Counted from the first letter of the stretch, positions 34,054 to 43,910 are shown. The stretch: 64,000 nt of DNA from Brachybacterium saurashtrense (GCF_003355475.1 NZ_CP031356.1:3656647-3720646), one strand, 5' to 3'. Made by a program: numbers and translations. The notes: generated by a model from the letters alone, not told the origin.

Positions 34054-35847
34054 TCAGGCGGAGGCGGTCGGTTTGCGATCGCCGAAGGCTCTCCATCGCC
34101 GACGGAGCTCGTGCGCGGCAGCCTTCGGCTTGCGGTCACGAGTGAAGATCCCCTTCTTGTTCCCCTCCACCCGATGGATGCCGTTGGAGGTCTGGAAGTC
34201 GGCGAAGTTCCAGATCTGCTCTCCCACGAACTGGGGGAACTCGTCGAACACCCTGTGATGCATCGCGAGCAGCGCACTCTGATACTCCTCGGTCCAGGGC
34301 GCATCCCAGATCGAGTGAGCACCGGGCTGCGTGTCCGCGCCGTACTCGGTCATCATCACAGGCTTGTCGTACGCGTCGACCCAGCTGCTGATGTCCCGCC
34401 GCAGATAGGTCTCTGCGCTGTCCAGATCTCCGCTGAACACGTACCAGCCGTAGTATCGGTTGAGGCTGATCACATCGAACAGATCGACGATCCGATCGTT
34501 GCCGACGTTCGCGAACATCACCACGGCATACGTGAGCGGACGAGTGGGATCGAGCTCCCGGGCCAGGTCGACAATCGGTGCGAAGAACTCCCGAGCTCCC
34601 TCTTCGTTCGAGGCGGGCTCGTTGGCCAGGCACCACATCACCACGCTCGGATGATTCTTGTCCCGCGCGATGAGTTCGCGGACGTGCTGCGCGTAGGCCG
34701 CCTGCGTCGCATCGTTGAAGGTCTCGGCAGAGAACGACGGAGTGGTGGGGCGCCCGGCGAGTCCTCCTTCGACACCCAGGTTCAGCCCTACGGCGGCGGT
34801 CTCGTCGATCACCACGATCCCGTGTCGATCGGCGTACTCCAGAACCTCTTCGGCATACGGATAGTGCGAAGTGCGGAACGAGTTGGCGTTGATCCACTCC
34901 AGGAGCTGCGTGTCGTGCACGAGGTAGGCGTCATCATGCCCCTTGCCGCGGACCGCGCTGTCCTCGTGCTTCCCGAAGCCCTTGAAGTAGAAGGGCTCGC
35001 CGTTGATGAGGAACTCGTTGCCACGCACCTCGACGGTGCGAATGCCGATCGGCACTGTGTAGTGGTCCACGACGCGACCCTCCTGGTGGAGCTGCACATC
35101 GAGCTCGTACAGGTAGGCGGCCCCCGGCTGCCAGAGCCTGGCCTCGGGCACCCCGAGCGTGCCGTGGTCGCCCTCGAGGGATGCCACCTCTGCGCCGTCC
35201 TCGTCTCGCAGCGCCACCGTGACACGGCCGCTCCCCGTGGTCTCCACGCGGTAGTCCACGAGCCCGGTGGTTCCCTGCCGCCGGGTCGTCACGGTCACGT
35301 CGTCGACATGACTCGTCGGAATGCTGTGCAGGTACACCGAGCGGGGAATTCCGGCGTAGTTGTAGAAGTCGTGCAGATACTTCTGCTTCCGGACGCCGTT
35401 CTCCGTCTCGTGGACCGTGCCCGGGGGGATGGTCTCGTTGGTCAGCTGGTTGTTCACGGCCACGGTGAGGCGGAACGTCCGGCCGGGCGTGACGTGTTCG
35501 GTGAGATCGACGTCGAAGGGGGTGTATCCGCCGACGTGGGCGCCCACCCGCTCCCCGTCCGCGTAGACGACGGCCTCGTGGGTGACGGCGTCGAATCGCA
35601 GCAGGACGCGATCCCCGACCCATCCCCGGGGGACCTGGACTTCCCTCTGGTAGTACACCCATCCCACGTGGTCGCGAATCGCTGGATCGATGAACTGGTC
35701 GTTGAAGCTCGCAGGCACGGCTGCCTCAAGAGGGCCTGGAAGGGGTGCGTTCCAGGGCTGTTCTCCTGCCCGCGAGTCGATGCAGAAACTCCACAGACCG
35801 TTCAGGGAGCTCTGTTCGCGGGTGGGAGTGGGGCGGGGCTTGAGCAT
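34054..35847 (-). CDS. uidA: GH2 beta-glucuronidase
   Basis: 597 residues, the usual length. Domains in order: sugar-binding jelly roll (1-180), immunoglobulin-like domain (180-275), and the catalytic TIM barrel. The acid/base is Glu410 (WCLANEP), the nucleophile Glu501 (MMTEYGAD), and the Asn-Lys motif that recognises the glucuronate carboxylate is at 563-565 (EGNKKGIF). No signal peptide, so glucuronides are cleaved in the cytoplasm after import by the GPH symporter whose gene ends 70 bp upstream. Confidence 0.95.
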   Translation of the reverse strand: MLKPRPTPTREQSSLNGLWSFCIDSRAGEQPWNAPLPGPLEAAVPASFNDQFIDPAIRDHVGWVYYQREVQVPRGWVGDRVLLRFDAVTHEAVVYADGERVGAHVGGYTPFDVDLTEHVTPGRTFRLTVAVNNQLTNETIPPGTVHETENGVRKQKYLHDFYNYAGIPRSVYLHSIPTSHVDDVTVTTRRQGTTGLVDYRVETTGSGRVTVALRDEDGAEVASLEGDHGTLGVPEARLWQPGAAYLYELDVQLHQEGRVVDHYTVPIGIRTVEVRGNEFLINGEPFYFKGFGKHEDSAVRGKGHDDAYLVHDTQLLEWINANSFRTSHYPYAEEVLEYADRHGIVVIDETAAVGLNLGVEGGLAGRPTTPSFSAETFNDATQAAYAQHVRELIARDKNHPSVVMWCLANEPASNEEGAREFFAPIVDLARELDPTRPLTYAVVMFANVGNDRIVDLFDVISLNRYYGWYVFSGDLDSAETYLRRDISSWVDAYDKPVMMTEYGADTQPGAHSIWDAPWTEEYQSALLAMHHRVFDEFPQFVGEQIWNFADFQTSNGIHRVEGNKKGIFTRDRKPKAAAHELRRRWRAFGDRKPTASA

Positions 35848-35916
35848 GAGGCGTCTTTCTGGTGGGTGGGAAGGATGGGTCGGGGTCCGCAGGATCCTCG
35901 TCGAGGACGGGGTGGA

Positions 35917-37311
35917 TCACTCGGCGGCGTGCACGGATCGCTCGGCGCGTCGGGCCTTGATCTCGGTGACAATCTCGGAATGTCGTTCATCGGTCAGCTT
36001 GTAGGCGATCATCACCACGATGGAGAGCAGGGCCATGAGCAGGGGGATGCCGCCGACGGCTGCGCGGACACCCCATTCGACCGAGGTCCCCACGACGGCG
36101 GTGCCGGCCTCGTATCCGCCCCATGCGATCGCGTAGGCGGCGACGGCGCCGCCGACGGCCTGGCCGAGCTTGCGCACGAAGGAGAAGAGCGCGTAGGTGA
36201 TGCCTTCGGCCCGCACACCGGTGCGCCACTCGCCGTACTCCACGGTGTCCGCCTCGAGAGCCCAGATGAGCATGCTGGTCAGCTTGATGCCCGCGCCACC
36301 CAGGACCAGACCGATCAGGGCCATCCACCACACGCCGGCCGGGGCGAGCAGCAGGATGAGACCGCCGAGGCCCATGAACGAGATGGCCATGAGGTAGCCG
36401 GTCTTCTTGCCGATCCGGCGGACGATGGTCGGGGTGAGCGGGGCCAGGAGGAAGACCGTGACGATCCCGATCCCAGCGTTCAGCGAGTAGACGTTGAGCG
36501 CCTCCATCACGTCCCGCATGTAGTAGATCATCGCGGTGCTCTGGGCGAAGGTTCCGACCAGGAACACGAAAGTGCTGATGGAGAGGATCAGGAGGGGGCG
36601 ATTAGTGCGGAGCACCTCGATCGACTGCTTGAGGGTCACCTTGGGCACGTCGCGCTCCACGACTTCCTTGGTGAACAGGACCATGAAGGCGTAGAGGACG
36701 ACGCCGATGCCGAGGAACACGATCGTGATCGTGGTGAACAGCTGCTGCAGGTCGCGGTCCGGCGTCAGCAGCGGAGCCACCACCATGGCGATCACGCCGC
36801 CGACGATCGTGCCGGCCACGGTCCGGGCCGTCGCGAGCTTCGCGCGCTCCGTGGGCACCTGGGTCATCGCGCCTGCGAGCGAACCGTAGGGAATGTTCAC
36901 GAAGCTGTAGGCGAGGCTCAGCCCCGCGTACGTGAGATAGGCATAGAGCAGCGCGCCGGACTCGCCGATCTGAGGCACGGAGAACGTGGCGATGCTCAAC
37001 AGGAGCAGGGGGATCGCGAACACCGCGATGACAGGCCGGAACTTCCCGAAGCGTGTGCTGGTGCGGTCGACGACTCGACCGGCGATCAGGTCACCGATGC
37101 CGTCGAAGATGCGCACGACGAGCAGGAGCGTGCCGGCTGCCGCGGCAGAGATGCCCGCGACATCGGTGTAGTACACCAGGAGGAAGATCGAGGCCAGCAG
37201 GAAGGCCAGGCTGTTCGCGGCGTCACCTGCTCCGTAGGCGAGCACGTTGATTGGCCGGAGCTTGGTCGCTGTGGCCGCCTCAGCCGGTGGGGTGTGGGTC
37301 GTGTCTGACAT
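35917..37311 (-). CDS. GPH-family sugar/glucuronide:cation symporter
   Basis: 464 residues with about twelve membrane segments. MFS/GPH features: INVLAYGAGDAANSLAF, VRIFDGIGDLIAGRVVDRT followed by STRFGKFRP (the family DP/R-R-R loop), and IKLTSMLIWALEADTVEYGEW. The pairing with beta-glucuronidase points to a UidB-like glucuronide importer. Start MSDTTHT has GAGG upstream; a longer N-terminal extension has no support. Confidence 0.9.
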   Translation of the reverse strand: MSDTTHTPPAEAATATKLRPINVLAYGAGDAANSLAFLLASIFLLVYYTDVAGISAAAAGTLLLVVRIFDGIGDLIAGRVVDRTSTRFGKFRPVIAVFAIPLLLLSIATFSVPQIGESGALLYAYLTYAGLSLAYSFVNIPYGSLAGAMTQVPTERAKLATARTVAGTIVGGVIAMVVAPLLTPDRDLQQLFTTITIVFLGIGVVLYAFMVLFTKEVVERDVPKVTLKQSIEVLRTNRPLLILSISTFVFLVGTFAQSTAMIYYMRDVMEALNVYSLNAGIGIVTVFLLAPLTPTIVRRIGKKTGYLMAISFMGLGGLILLLAPAGVWWMALIGLVLGGAGIKLTSMLIWALEADTVEYGEWRTGVRAEGITYALFSFVRKLGQAVGGAVAAYAIAWGGYEAGTAVVGTSVEWGVRAAVGGIPLLMALLSIVVMIAYKLTDERHSEIVTEIKARRAERSVHAAE

Positions 37312-37360
37312 GGGGTTCTGACCTCTTCGTCGGAATGGATGCATGGGGAGGAGCAGCGAT

Positions 37361-37450
37361 GGCCATCGATTGCCACGCGCGATGGAGCGAGCTGGTCGTC
37401 TCCGGCCGGTCCCTACAGTAGGGAGCCTTCCGCTGGGTGTCAATCGATTG
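37361..37450 (-). promoter_or_regulatory. Glucuronide operon promoter with two LacI operators
   Basis: On the minus strand TTGACA (37443-37438) and TACTGT (37420-37415) are 17 bp apart. CAATCGATTG at 37441-37450 overlaps the -35 box; GGCCATCGATTGCC at 37361-37374 lies about 70 bp downstream. The pair would allow looping by the LacI protein at 32978. Confidence 0.87.
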
Positions 37451-37850
37451 CCAAAGCGAGTGGCGCCGAGTTGAGGTGGCGGGCGAGGTGCGGCGAGACA
37501 GGTGGGCCGGGGGTCGGCGGACCGGGCTGACCAGGGCCCTGCCACGCACGGCGCGTCGTTCGTCGCGGTCTCGCTGTCAGGGGGTAGGGGAGGTCCTCTC
37601 CCGGGAAGTGGGGATCCTTCGTGGAGAGCCTCGGAACGGGGGTGACCTGCGCTGGATGGCCTCTTCGAGCACGAGCGCTCGGACGTGGAGGCGTTCACCG
37701 GACGTTCCTCATCCGGGGTGCTGCGCCTGCAGGATGTGCGGATCGATGACGGATCACCCGCTGTCGGCAGTCAGGTCCCGGAGCGGCCCATGCCGCACCG
37801 CCGCGTCACGAAGGCGGTGAGTGGCGCCGGATCGCCCAGCGCAGCGCAGC
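37451..37850. other. 400-bp stretch without convincing gene
   Basis: Reading frames here are short, Arg/Ser-rich and lack ribosome-binding sites or recognisable domains. The stretch separates the glucuronide promoter from the SDR terminator. Confidence 0.5.
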
Positions 37851-37884
37851 GCCGTGGCCACCCAGCATGCTGGCCGGCCACGGC
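37851..37884 (-). terminator. Hairpin downstream of SDR gene
   Basis: GCCGTGGCC (37851-37859) pairs perfectly with GGCCACGGC (37876-37884), 16 bp after the SDR stop. Confidence 0.65.
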
Positions 37885-37899
37885 GCGTATCAGTAATGA

Positions 37900-38901
37900 C
37901 TACTGGATGGACCATCCGCCATCGGATGCCAGGACTGCGCCGTTGATGTTCACGCCATCATCCGAGAGCAGGAACGTGATCGAGGCGGCGAGCTGCTCAG
38001 CAGAGGCGACGGTCGGGATCTGCGCCTGGAACGGGCGAAGTCGCGCGGTGCCAGCCTCCGACATGTTCGGAGGGAACGGGATGTTGGTGGCAACACCGCC
38101 GGGAGCGACGGCGTTGATGCGGACGCCGGCGGGACCGTACATGAACGCAGCGGACTTGGTAAGTCCGACGACTCCGTGCTTGGAGACGGTGTAGGCGTTG
38201 CCGGAGGCGTTGCCGCGCAACCCCGCCTCACTCGCAATGTTCACCACGGAGCCACGCTTCGCGTCGATCATGGCCGGGAGCACAGCACGGGTGATGTTGA
38301 AGGTCCCGGTGAGGTTCACGGCAATGATCTTCTCCCAGATGGCGTCAGTCGTCTCGTGCAGCGGTGAGAAGTCATCGTTGATGCCTGCGACGTTCGCCAG
38401 GGCGTCGATGCGGCCGCCAGCAGCGTCAACGATCGCCTCGACGGACGAGGGGTCGGTGATGTCACCCACAACGGTCACCAGTCCCGAGTCGGGCAGCGTC
38501 GTCTCGAGGTCTGCGAGGCGATCCGCGGAGACGTCGACGGCCACCACTCGACCGCCCTCGCGCGCTACGCGAGAGGCCACCGCACGACCGATGCCCGAAG
38601 CGGCCCCTGTGACGATCACCGTCTGGCCATCGAACCTTCCCGGCGTGATCGCTTCCTGCCAGGCCCCCGACGTCGTCTCGTCCGGCTGTGCTCCGTCGTT
38701 GACCTGCGCCACCAGATCGTCAATGGTCGACTGCGGCAACTTGCCCTGACTCAGAGAGACCAGCTGTTGCAGCGGCAGTGCTCTGACGGGTGCGAGCGAG
38801 TCGGCAGAGGTTCCTGCCTGGGCGAGCAGACCCTTGAGGAGATCGGACCCCTCGGGGTCGTCAAGCCACTCCGAAATCGATGAATGTGCACTCAGTGCCA
38901 T
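37900..38901 (-). CDS. SDR dehydrogenase with 90-residue N-terminal extension
   Basis: 333 residues. A classical SDR domain starts near residue 90: VIVTGAASGIGRAVASRV (cofactor), ALANVAGIND, then Ser in SVVNIASEAG and YTVSKHG (catalytic Tyr and Lys), and GGWSIQ at the end. The N-terminal helical extension (SISEWLDDPEGSDLLKGLL) is unusual. AAAGG lies seven bases before ATG. It follows the monooxygenase and lactonase remnant on the same strand and probably oxidises the substrate alcohol or ketone precursor. Confidence 0.9.
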   Translation of the reverse strand: MALSAHSSISEWLDDPEGSDLLKGLLAQAGTSADSLAPVRALPLQQLVSLSQGKLPQSTIDDLVAQVNDGAQPDETTSGAWQEAITPGRFDGQTVIVTGAASGIGRAVASRVAREGGRVVAVDVSADRLADLETTLPDSGLVTVVGDITDPSSVEAIVDAAGGRIDALANVAGINDDFSPLHETTDAIWEKIIAVNLTGTFNITRAVLPAMIDAKRGSVVNIASEAGLRGNASGNAYTVSKHGVVGLTKSAAFMYGPAGVRINAVAPGGVATNIPFPPNMSEAGTARLRPFQAQIPTVASAEQLAASITFLLSDDGVNINGAVLASDGGWSIQ

Positions 38902-39113
38902 GGTTCTACCTTTCTCTGCGGTGTTGTCCGTCATCGGCCTGGAAGACGTCTTCTGCGGCGGCACCGAAGGTGCACATTGTCCTGCCGCATTTCCGCTGAC
39001 TGTGTTCTACGACGAGGCCGTCCCTGGTGCGATGGCGCGATTGGTCGCGGAATCACAACCGCTGCCGGGGGTCTTGGCGGTCTGCGTCGATGTGCCGGTG
39101 CTGTCGTCGATGG

Positions 39114-39653
39114 TCATCTCAGGCGTGCCATGGAGGCCTTGGTGGGCGTTTCCCTCGGTGAGGGCGCTGGCCTTCTCGTTGAGCCCCACACCCACGACAC
39201 GTCTCGGCGTCTTCCCGGGGCATCTCTTCCCGGGGCATCCATCCCGCGTGTGTCGGTGAGGAGCGTGTTCTCTGCGGGGTCTGTGCTCAGATCGTCGGGC
39301 ATCGGCGTGGGCCCGTCGATCTCGCCTTGTGGAAACGGGGCGGGATCGCCTCCCTCGGCATTCACGCTCACGATCGCGCCCGATGGGATGTCCGCCAGAT
39401 GCAGGCGATCGTCTGCCGGATCGCACCGCGCAGAAGTGGACGCGCTGCTCTCGTCCGCATGCACCGTCTCGGCGCTCAGAGCGTCCGGGTCGATGTGCAC
39501 AACCTTCGGCGCGCGGGCTGGCGACATGACGTCACCGACATGGAGCTCTCCGTCGTCGTGGAAGGCGGGGCCTTCACGCAACGTGCCACCGGTGAGTTCA
39601 TGGGGCTCGCAGACGTGCGTCCAGGGCAGTCGCCGTGTGCTCGGCACCGCCAC
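39114..39653 (-). pseudogene. Truncated SMP-30-like lactonase
   Basis: GTG lies seven bases after the monooxygenase stop. The first 125 residues keep SMP-30 traits: LREGPAFHDDGELHVGDV (metal Glu), DRLHLADIPSGAIVSVN and MPDDLSTDPAENTLLTDTRG. After that the frame turns into DAPGRDAPGRRR-type sequence and ends at 179 residues, against about 290 for the family. The second half of the propeller is absent, so activity is unlikely. It would have opened the lactone made by the monooxygenase. Confidence 0.65.
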
Positions 39654-39659
39654 ATCCGG

Positions 39660-41549
39660 TCAGGACACGCGCGGCACCAGCGAGGACCGTCGTGGCTGAC
39701 TGTCGTGCAGTATTCTTGACGTTGCTCCGCTGAAGGCCGCTTCGCGGGAGGGGCGGTCGCCGAGGTGGTGCACGAGGACGTCTGACATGTCGCCCCCGCG
39801 CCACTCGTCCAGCAGCTGGTGGAACGCCACGGGACCGGGGGAGTAGGTGAACCCGGTGATGGCCTGTGTGCCCTCCGCGTTGTAGTAACTAGGGGTGCAT
39901 CGTGCCTGGAAGTCCGAGACATCGCGCGCCGTCTCCTGGACCGTCGCGACCCATTCTTCCTCGGCCTCGGCGCTGGGTTCGATCCAGAGGGCTCCCTCGG
40001 CTTTGGCGCGAGAGATGATCGAGCTGATATGTCGGGCCTGTTCCTGCAGGATATGGACAAAGTTGACCGAATTCGCGTTGTGGATCGCTCCGATCTGGAA
40101 GAGGTTCGGGAACCCATGGGTGAAGAATCCGTGCAGAGTCCTCGGCCCCTGGGCCCAGGCATGCAGCAGCTGCTGTCCGCCTCGGCCTGCCACAGCAAGT
40201 GCGCCCGAGACGACCCCAGAGACTCCCGTCTCGAAGCCCGTGGCGAAGATGATGCAGTCAACCTCGTAGGTCTCGTCTCCAACGACCACGGAAGTGTCGG
40301 TCATCGCGGTGATTCCCTGGTGATCAGCGGTATCGATCAGGTGCACGCTGGGGCGGTTGAAGGCCTGCAGGTAGTGGTCGCTGAACCCCGGACGCTTGCA
40401 CATGTAGCGGTACCAGGGCTTGAGCGCCTCTGCTGTCGCACGGTCATGGACTACCTCGTCGACACGGGCTCGAAGACGGTTCATCGCGGCGGCGTCGTCG
40501 AGCTCATCCCGGATCTCGCGGTCGTCATCCGACAGGGAGTCATCGACAGAACCAGAGAGAATGTGCCGTTGCAGGGTTGTGGTTGCGGTCCAGCCGTCCT
40601 GGACGAGGACCTCGTCGACTTCCGCGCCGGAGAGGACGCGGAGGAAGTTGTCCATCCTCTCCTGCTGCCACCCGGGCTTCAATGACTCCGCCCATTCGGG
40701 GTCGGTGTCACGATTGTCCCGTACGTCAACCGTCGAGGGGGTGCGCTGGAACACGAACAGCTCACGAGCGCTCTCCGCCAGGTGGGGCACGACCTGCAGC
40801 CCGGTTGCTCCTGTGCCGACGACAGCCACGCGCTTGTCAGCCAGGCCGGTCAGCTCGCCGTCAGCAGTTCCGCCGGTGTAGGCGTAGTCCCAGCGGCTGG
40901 TGTGGAAAGTGTGGCCCCGGAAGGTCTCGATGCCAGGGATCCCCGGTAGTTTCGGCTGAGTCAGCGTCCCGGAAGACGTGATGACGAATCGGGCCCGGAA
41001 GTGGTCGCCACGATCAGTGTCGACAACCCATTCCAGTGCGTTCTCGTCCCACTCGAGCGACGTCGCCCGGGTGTGAGGAACGAAATCGTCGTACAGGCCA
41101 TAGTGGTGAGCGATACGCATGGCATGCTGCCGGATCTCTTCGCCGGGAGCATACCGGCGCGTCGGAATGTATCCGGTCTCCTCGAGCAGTGGCATGTAGA
41201 CGTAGGATTCAATGTCGCAGTGGATGCCAGGGTAGCGATTCCAGTACCAGGTCCCGCCCACGTCTCCCGCTTCGTCCATCAGTCGAATCGAGTCGAGTCC
41301 TTCGCCGCGCAGGAATCCTGCGCTCAGCAGTCCTCCGAACCCGGCGCCGATCACGAGTGCTTCGACCTGGTCGGTCTTCGGCTCTCGTTCCGCACGAGGC
41401 GTGTAGGGGTCCTTGGCGTAGTAGCCGAACTCTCCTGAAGCGGGCAAGTATTGGCGTGCCCCGTCGGCGCGTGTGCGGCGATCCCGCTCTTGTGCGTACT
41501 TGCTGCGCAGCTGGTGCAGCTCTTCCATGCTGATCGGGGTGTTCTTCAT
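39660..41549 (-). CDS. Baeyer-Villiger monooxygenase (FAD, NADPH)
   Basis: 629 residues. FAD-binding GAGFGG at 68-73, GGTWYWNRYPGIHCD after it, the Baeyer-Villiger fingerprint FRGHTFHTSRW at 210-220, and the NADPH site GTGATG at 245-250. These enzymes convert ketones to esters or lactones. GGAG precedes the ATG. The order monooxygenase, lactonase remnant, SDR suggests degradation of a cyclic or aliphatic ketone. The last 25 residues (SGATSRILHDSQPRR...) look unlike the family end and may come from a 3' rearrangement. Confidence 0.93.
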   Translation of the reverse strand: MKNTPISMEELHQLRSKYAQERDRRTRADGARQYLPASGEFGYYAKDPYTPRAEREPKTDQVEALVIGAGFGGLLSAGFLRGEGLDSIRLMDEAGDVGGTWYWNRYPGIHCDIESYVYMPLLEETGYIPTRRYAPGEEIRQHAMRIAHHYGLYDDFVPHTRATSLEWDENALEWVVDTDRGDHFRARFVITSSGTLTQPKLPGIPGIETFRGHTFHTSRWDYAYTGGTADGELTGLADKRVAVVGTGATGLQVVPHLAESARELFVFQRTPSTVDVRDNRDTDPEWAESLKPGWQQERMDNFLRVLSGAEVDEVLVQDGWTATTTLQRHILSGSVDDSLSDDDREIRDELDDAAAMNRLRARVDEVVHDRATAEALKPWYRYMCKRPGFSDHYLQAFNRPSVHLIDTADHQGITAMTDTSVVVGDETYEVDCIIFATGFETGVSGVVSGALAVAGRGGQQLLHAWAQGPRTLHGFFTHGFPNLFQIGAIHNANSVNFVHILQEQARHISSIISRAKAEGALWIEPSAEAEEEWVATVQETARDVSDFQARCTPSYYNAEGTQAITGFTYSPGPVAFHQLLDEWRGGDMSDVLVHHLGDRPSREAAFSGATSRILHDSQPRRSSLVPRVS

Positions 41550-41626
41550 TCGGTGTCTCCTTTGCGTGAGAGGTCGCCCGCCGTGACGTGGCGGGCTCAT
41601 TCATCGGGGACGGTTCGGGGCGAGCA

Positions 41627-41655
41627 CGCGGTTAGCTCAAGGCTAACTAACCGCG
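41627..41655. promoter_or_regulatory. 29-bp palindrome before monooxygenase gene
   Basis: CGCGGTTAG (41627-41635) and CTAACCGCG (41647-41655) are perfect arms. Inside is TTAGCTCAAGGCTAA, matching the site before the MarR gene at 32445. It lies 78 bp upstream of the monooxygenase start. Confidence 0.75.
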
Positions 41656-42175
41656 AGTGGGTGTGTGTGGAGCTGCGGTGAGAGCAAGGCAATCCCGTGT
41701 GGTGGTGCGGCGCGAGGGCGAATCGTCTTGCTGGTCTCTGTGATCACGGAGCACGCGACGCCTCGCGCGGGACATTGGGGGATCCGTGGTAGCCATGCCC
41801 GAGCTCGTCTGACCGACTCGTTGCCCAGAAACTGATCATGAAAACGGCACATGATTCTGATTTCAGGACGCGGGGACCGCGGCCGACTCGACGTGGTCGC
41901 GACGTTGCCGGATCGCGTGTCCTGACGTCGGCAGGAGCGGACCGACCGGTTCGCCACGGCGCGCTGTGCGCGCCGCTGCCCCGCTGTCGCAGGTCGGGTG
42001 ACATTGGCCCGGTGCACGGCAGAACATCCGCGGTTCATTCGGCCCTCCTGGAAGTCGACTGTCGCCACCTCTCAAGAGTCCCTGGGCCGTGAAGTTCCCG
42101 CGTCGTCTGCCCGTAGTGGGACGCGTACTTCATCGGTAGTAGGCAGCCGTTCACAGCCGAACTGGCGATTCGGAG
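41656..42175. other. 520-bp stretch with no recognised gene
   Basis: Only short frames without domains. A less GC-rich patch around 41835-41875 has loose inverted TGATCATG/CATGATT sequences. It probably contains scar DNA at the edge of the mobile island. Confidence 0.4.
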
Positions 42176-43108
42176 ATGCGCAATGACTGCCTCCACCCCC
42201 ACGAACGTCTCGGTGTGAGGGGACTGATGCGCTGGGAGACGTCACATGATTTGTGGTGCGGAGAAGTGTTGCAGGGAAGGATGTGGGCTCTGCCCGCTCC
42301 CTTCACCGTGGTTGCGGACTGCTGCCTCGCTGGCGTCTCGACGCGCCGCGTGGATGAGCTCGTCAGGCCCCTGGGAATCAACAGCATCTCGAAGTCGCAG
42401 GTCAGCAGGATGGTCGAGTCGTTGGACGAGCACGTCGAACAATTCCGCCACGGCCCCCTGGACGTGGCCGGGCCCTTCACGGTCGTCTCCGCCGACACGC
42501 TGACCATGTTGGTTCGTGAGGGCGGTCGCGTGAGCTACGCCGTCGTCCTGCTCGCGACCGGCGTGAACGCTGACGGGCACCGCGAGGTGCTCGGCGTGCG
42601 GGTCGCGACCAGCGAGACGGGTGTTGCGTGGAACGGCGTCTTCGCCGACCTCGTCGCCCGCGGCCTCGCAGGGGTCCGCCTGGTCACCAGTGATGCGCAT
42701 GCGGGACTCGTCGAGGCGATCGCTGCGCACCTTCCCGGGGCAGCCTGGCAGCGATGCCGCACCCACGACGCCGCGAACCTCATGGCCATGATGCTGAAGA
42801 GCATGTGGCCGGCGGTGAAGGCGATGCTGCACAGCGCCTATGACCAGCCCGACGTCGCAGCGGTCAACGCGCAGTTCGAGCGGCTGAACAAGGAGATCCG
42901 CCGTCGCATGGACTCCGTCGGCATTTTCCCCACCTGGGAGGCGATCGTCCGGCTCGTCGGCGCGGTCCTGGCCGAACAGTCCGACGAGTGGCTTGAGGGG
43001 CGACGCTATCTCGGATTGGACGTCCTCGCCCGCTGTCGCCTCACCCTCGTCCCTGGCACGGGGAACGAGGAGGTGGCCACCAGCTCCCCGACCGCTCTCA
43101 TCGCCTGA
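42176..43108 (+). pseudogene. IS256-family transposase remnant
   Basis: Recognisable IS256 transposase blocks: [77 protein letters not shown] and [18 protein letters not shown]. The normal N-terminus is lacking, and about 55 residues between VNAQFE and ERLNKE are missing, so the protein is internally deleted but in frame. The typical IS256 3' end (CTACACCACT followed by GGGAC) is at about 43127-43144. Confidence 0.85.
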
Positions 43109-43183
43109 CCCCTCAGCGAAAGATCGCTACACCACTATGCGGGACTCAACTGGAGCCGATCTGCGGGGTCTTCACCTGCACGA

Positions 43184-43846
43184 TCAGTTCCTGCCGTTCT
43201 CAACACCCCATTTCCACAGCACGATATCGAGTGTGCGGAGTGTGGAGAGCTGGGTCTGGCCCACGTGTGAACGCACAGATGAAGCACGTTCCGCGAGAAA
43301 CTCGTCCTCCCGGAGCGCCTCCCACCACTGGCGCCAGGAGTTCTTGCCTCCGATGCCCGTGACCTGGTTGACCACTGAATCCTCGATGGGGATCAGGTGG
43401 GGCCTCTTGCGTGCCATGATCTTGCTCGCGGTCGTGGGGCCGATGCCCCATCGCCGGTCACGGCGGTCGTTGCGCCGAAGAATGTTCCATAGCTCCTGTG
43501 CCGGGGAATCGTCACCGAGGAGCTTCTCGAACTCCTTCTCATTCTTGATTTTCTCGATCGAGAGTTCGGGGCCGATGTCGGAGAGTAGACGAGAGATCTC
43601 CTGGGAGGAATCTCCCAGAATCCCTAGCGCTGCCCTCGGGGGAACGGTCACGGAGAGGCACTGCACGGCAAGGAGGTCAGGGGCGGTGAGTGTGTTCGTG
43701 AGGTTCTCGTCCTGCGCGAATGTGTCGAAGTGCGCTCCTGTGTAGGCCCGCGTCCCGGGGAACTTCTCCGAGGGGGCGAAGTACTCACCGGCGAGCCTCT
43801 GCGCCTCGTCCAGGGCGATGCCTGCTACAGCTTCACGAATGGTCAT
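43184..43846 (-). CDS. DUF6308 family protein
   Basis: 220 residues. YTGAHFDTFAQ, LTAPDLLAVQCLSVTVPPRAAL and the helix-hairpin-like WGIGPTTASKIMARKRPHLIPI followed by EDSVV are features I associate with DUF6308, an actinobacterial family of unknown function. GGAGG precedes ATG. IS481 copy 1 sits 64 bp upstream. When the IS is removed, its start overlaps the stop of the preceding gene (ATGA), so it was the second gene of a coupled pair. Confidence 0.75.
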   Translation of the reverse strand: MTIREAVAGIALDEAQRLAGEYFAPSEKFPGTRAYTGAHFDTFAQDENLTNTLTAPDLLAVQCLSVTVPPRAALGILGDSSQEISRLLSDIGPELSIEKIKNEKEFEKLLGDDSPAQELWNILRRNDRRDRRWGIGPTTASKIMARKRPHLIPIEDSVVNQVTGIGGKNSWRQWWEALREDEFLAERASSVRSHVGQTQLSTLRTLDIVLWKWGVENGRN

Positions 43847-43910
43847 GGGTGCCTCCAGCGGGGGACAGGGCGGTGGGTGAAGAGCGACGGGAGGGGGGGG
43901 GAGACCTGCA

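Noticed and set aside
34111..37308. 1065-residue plus-strand frame
   Set aside because: Lies antisense to beta-glucuronidase and the GPH symporter; long only because of high GC content.
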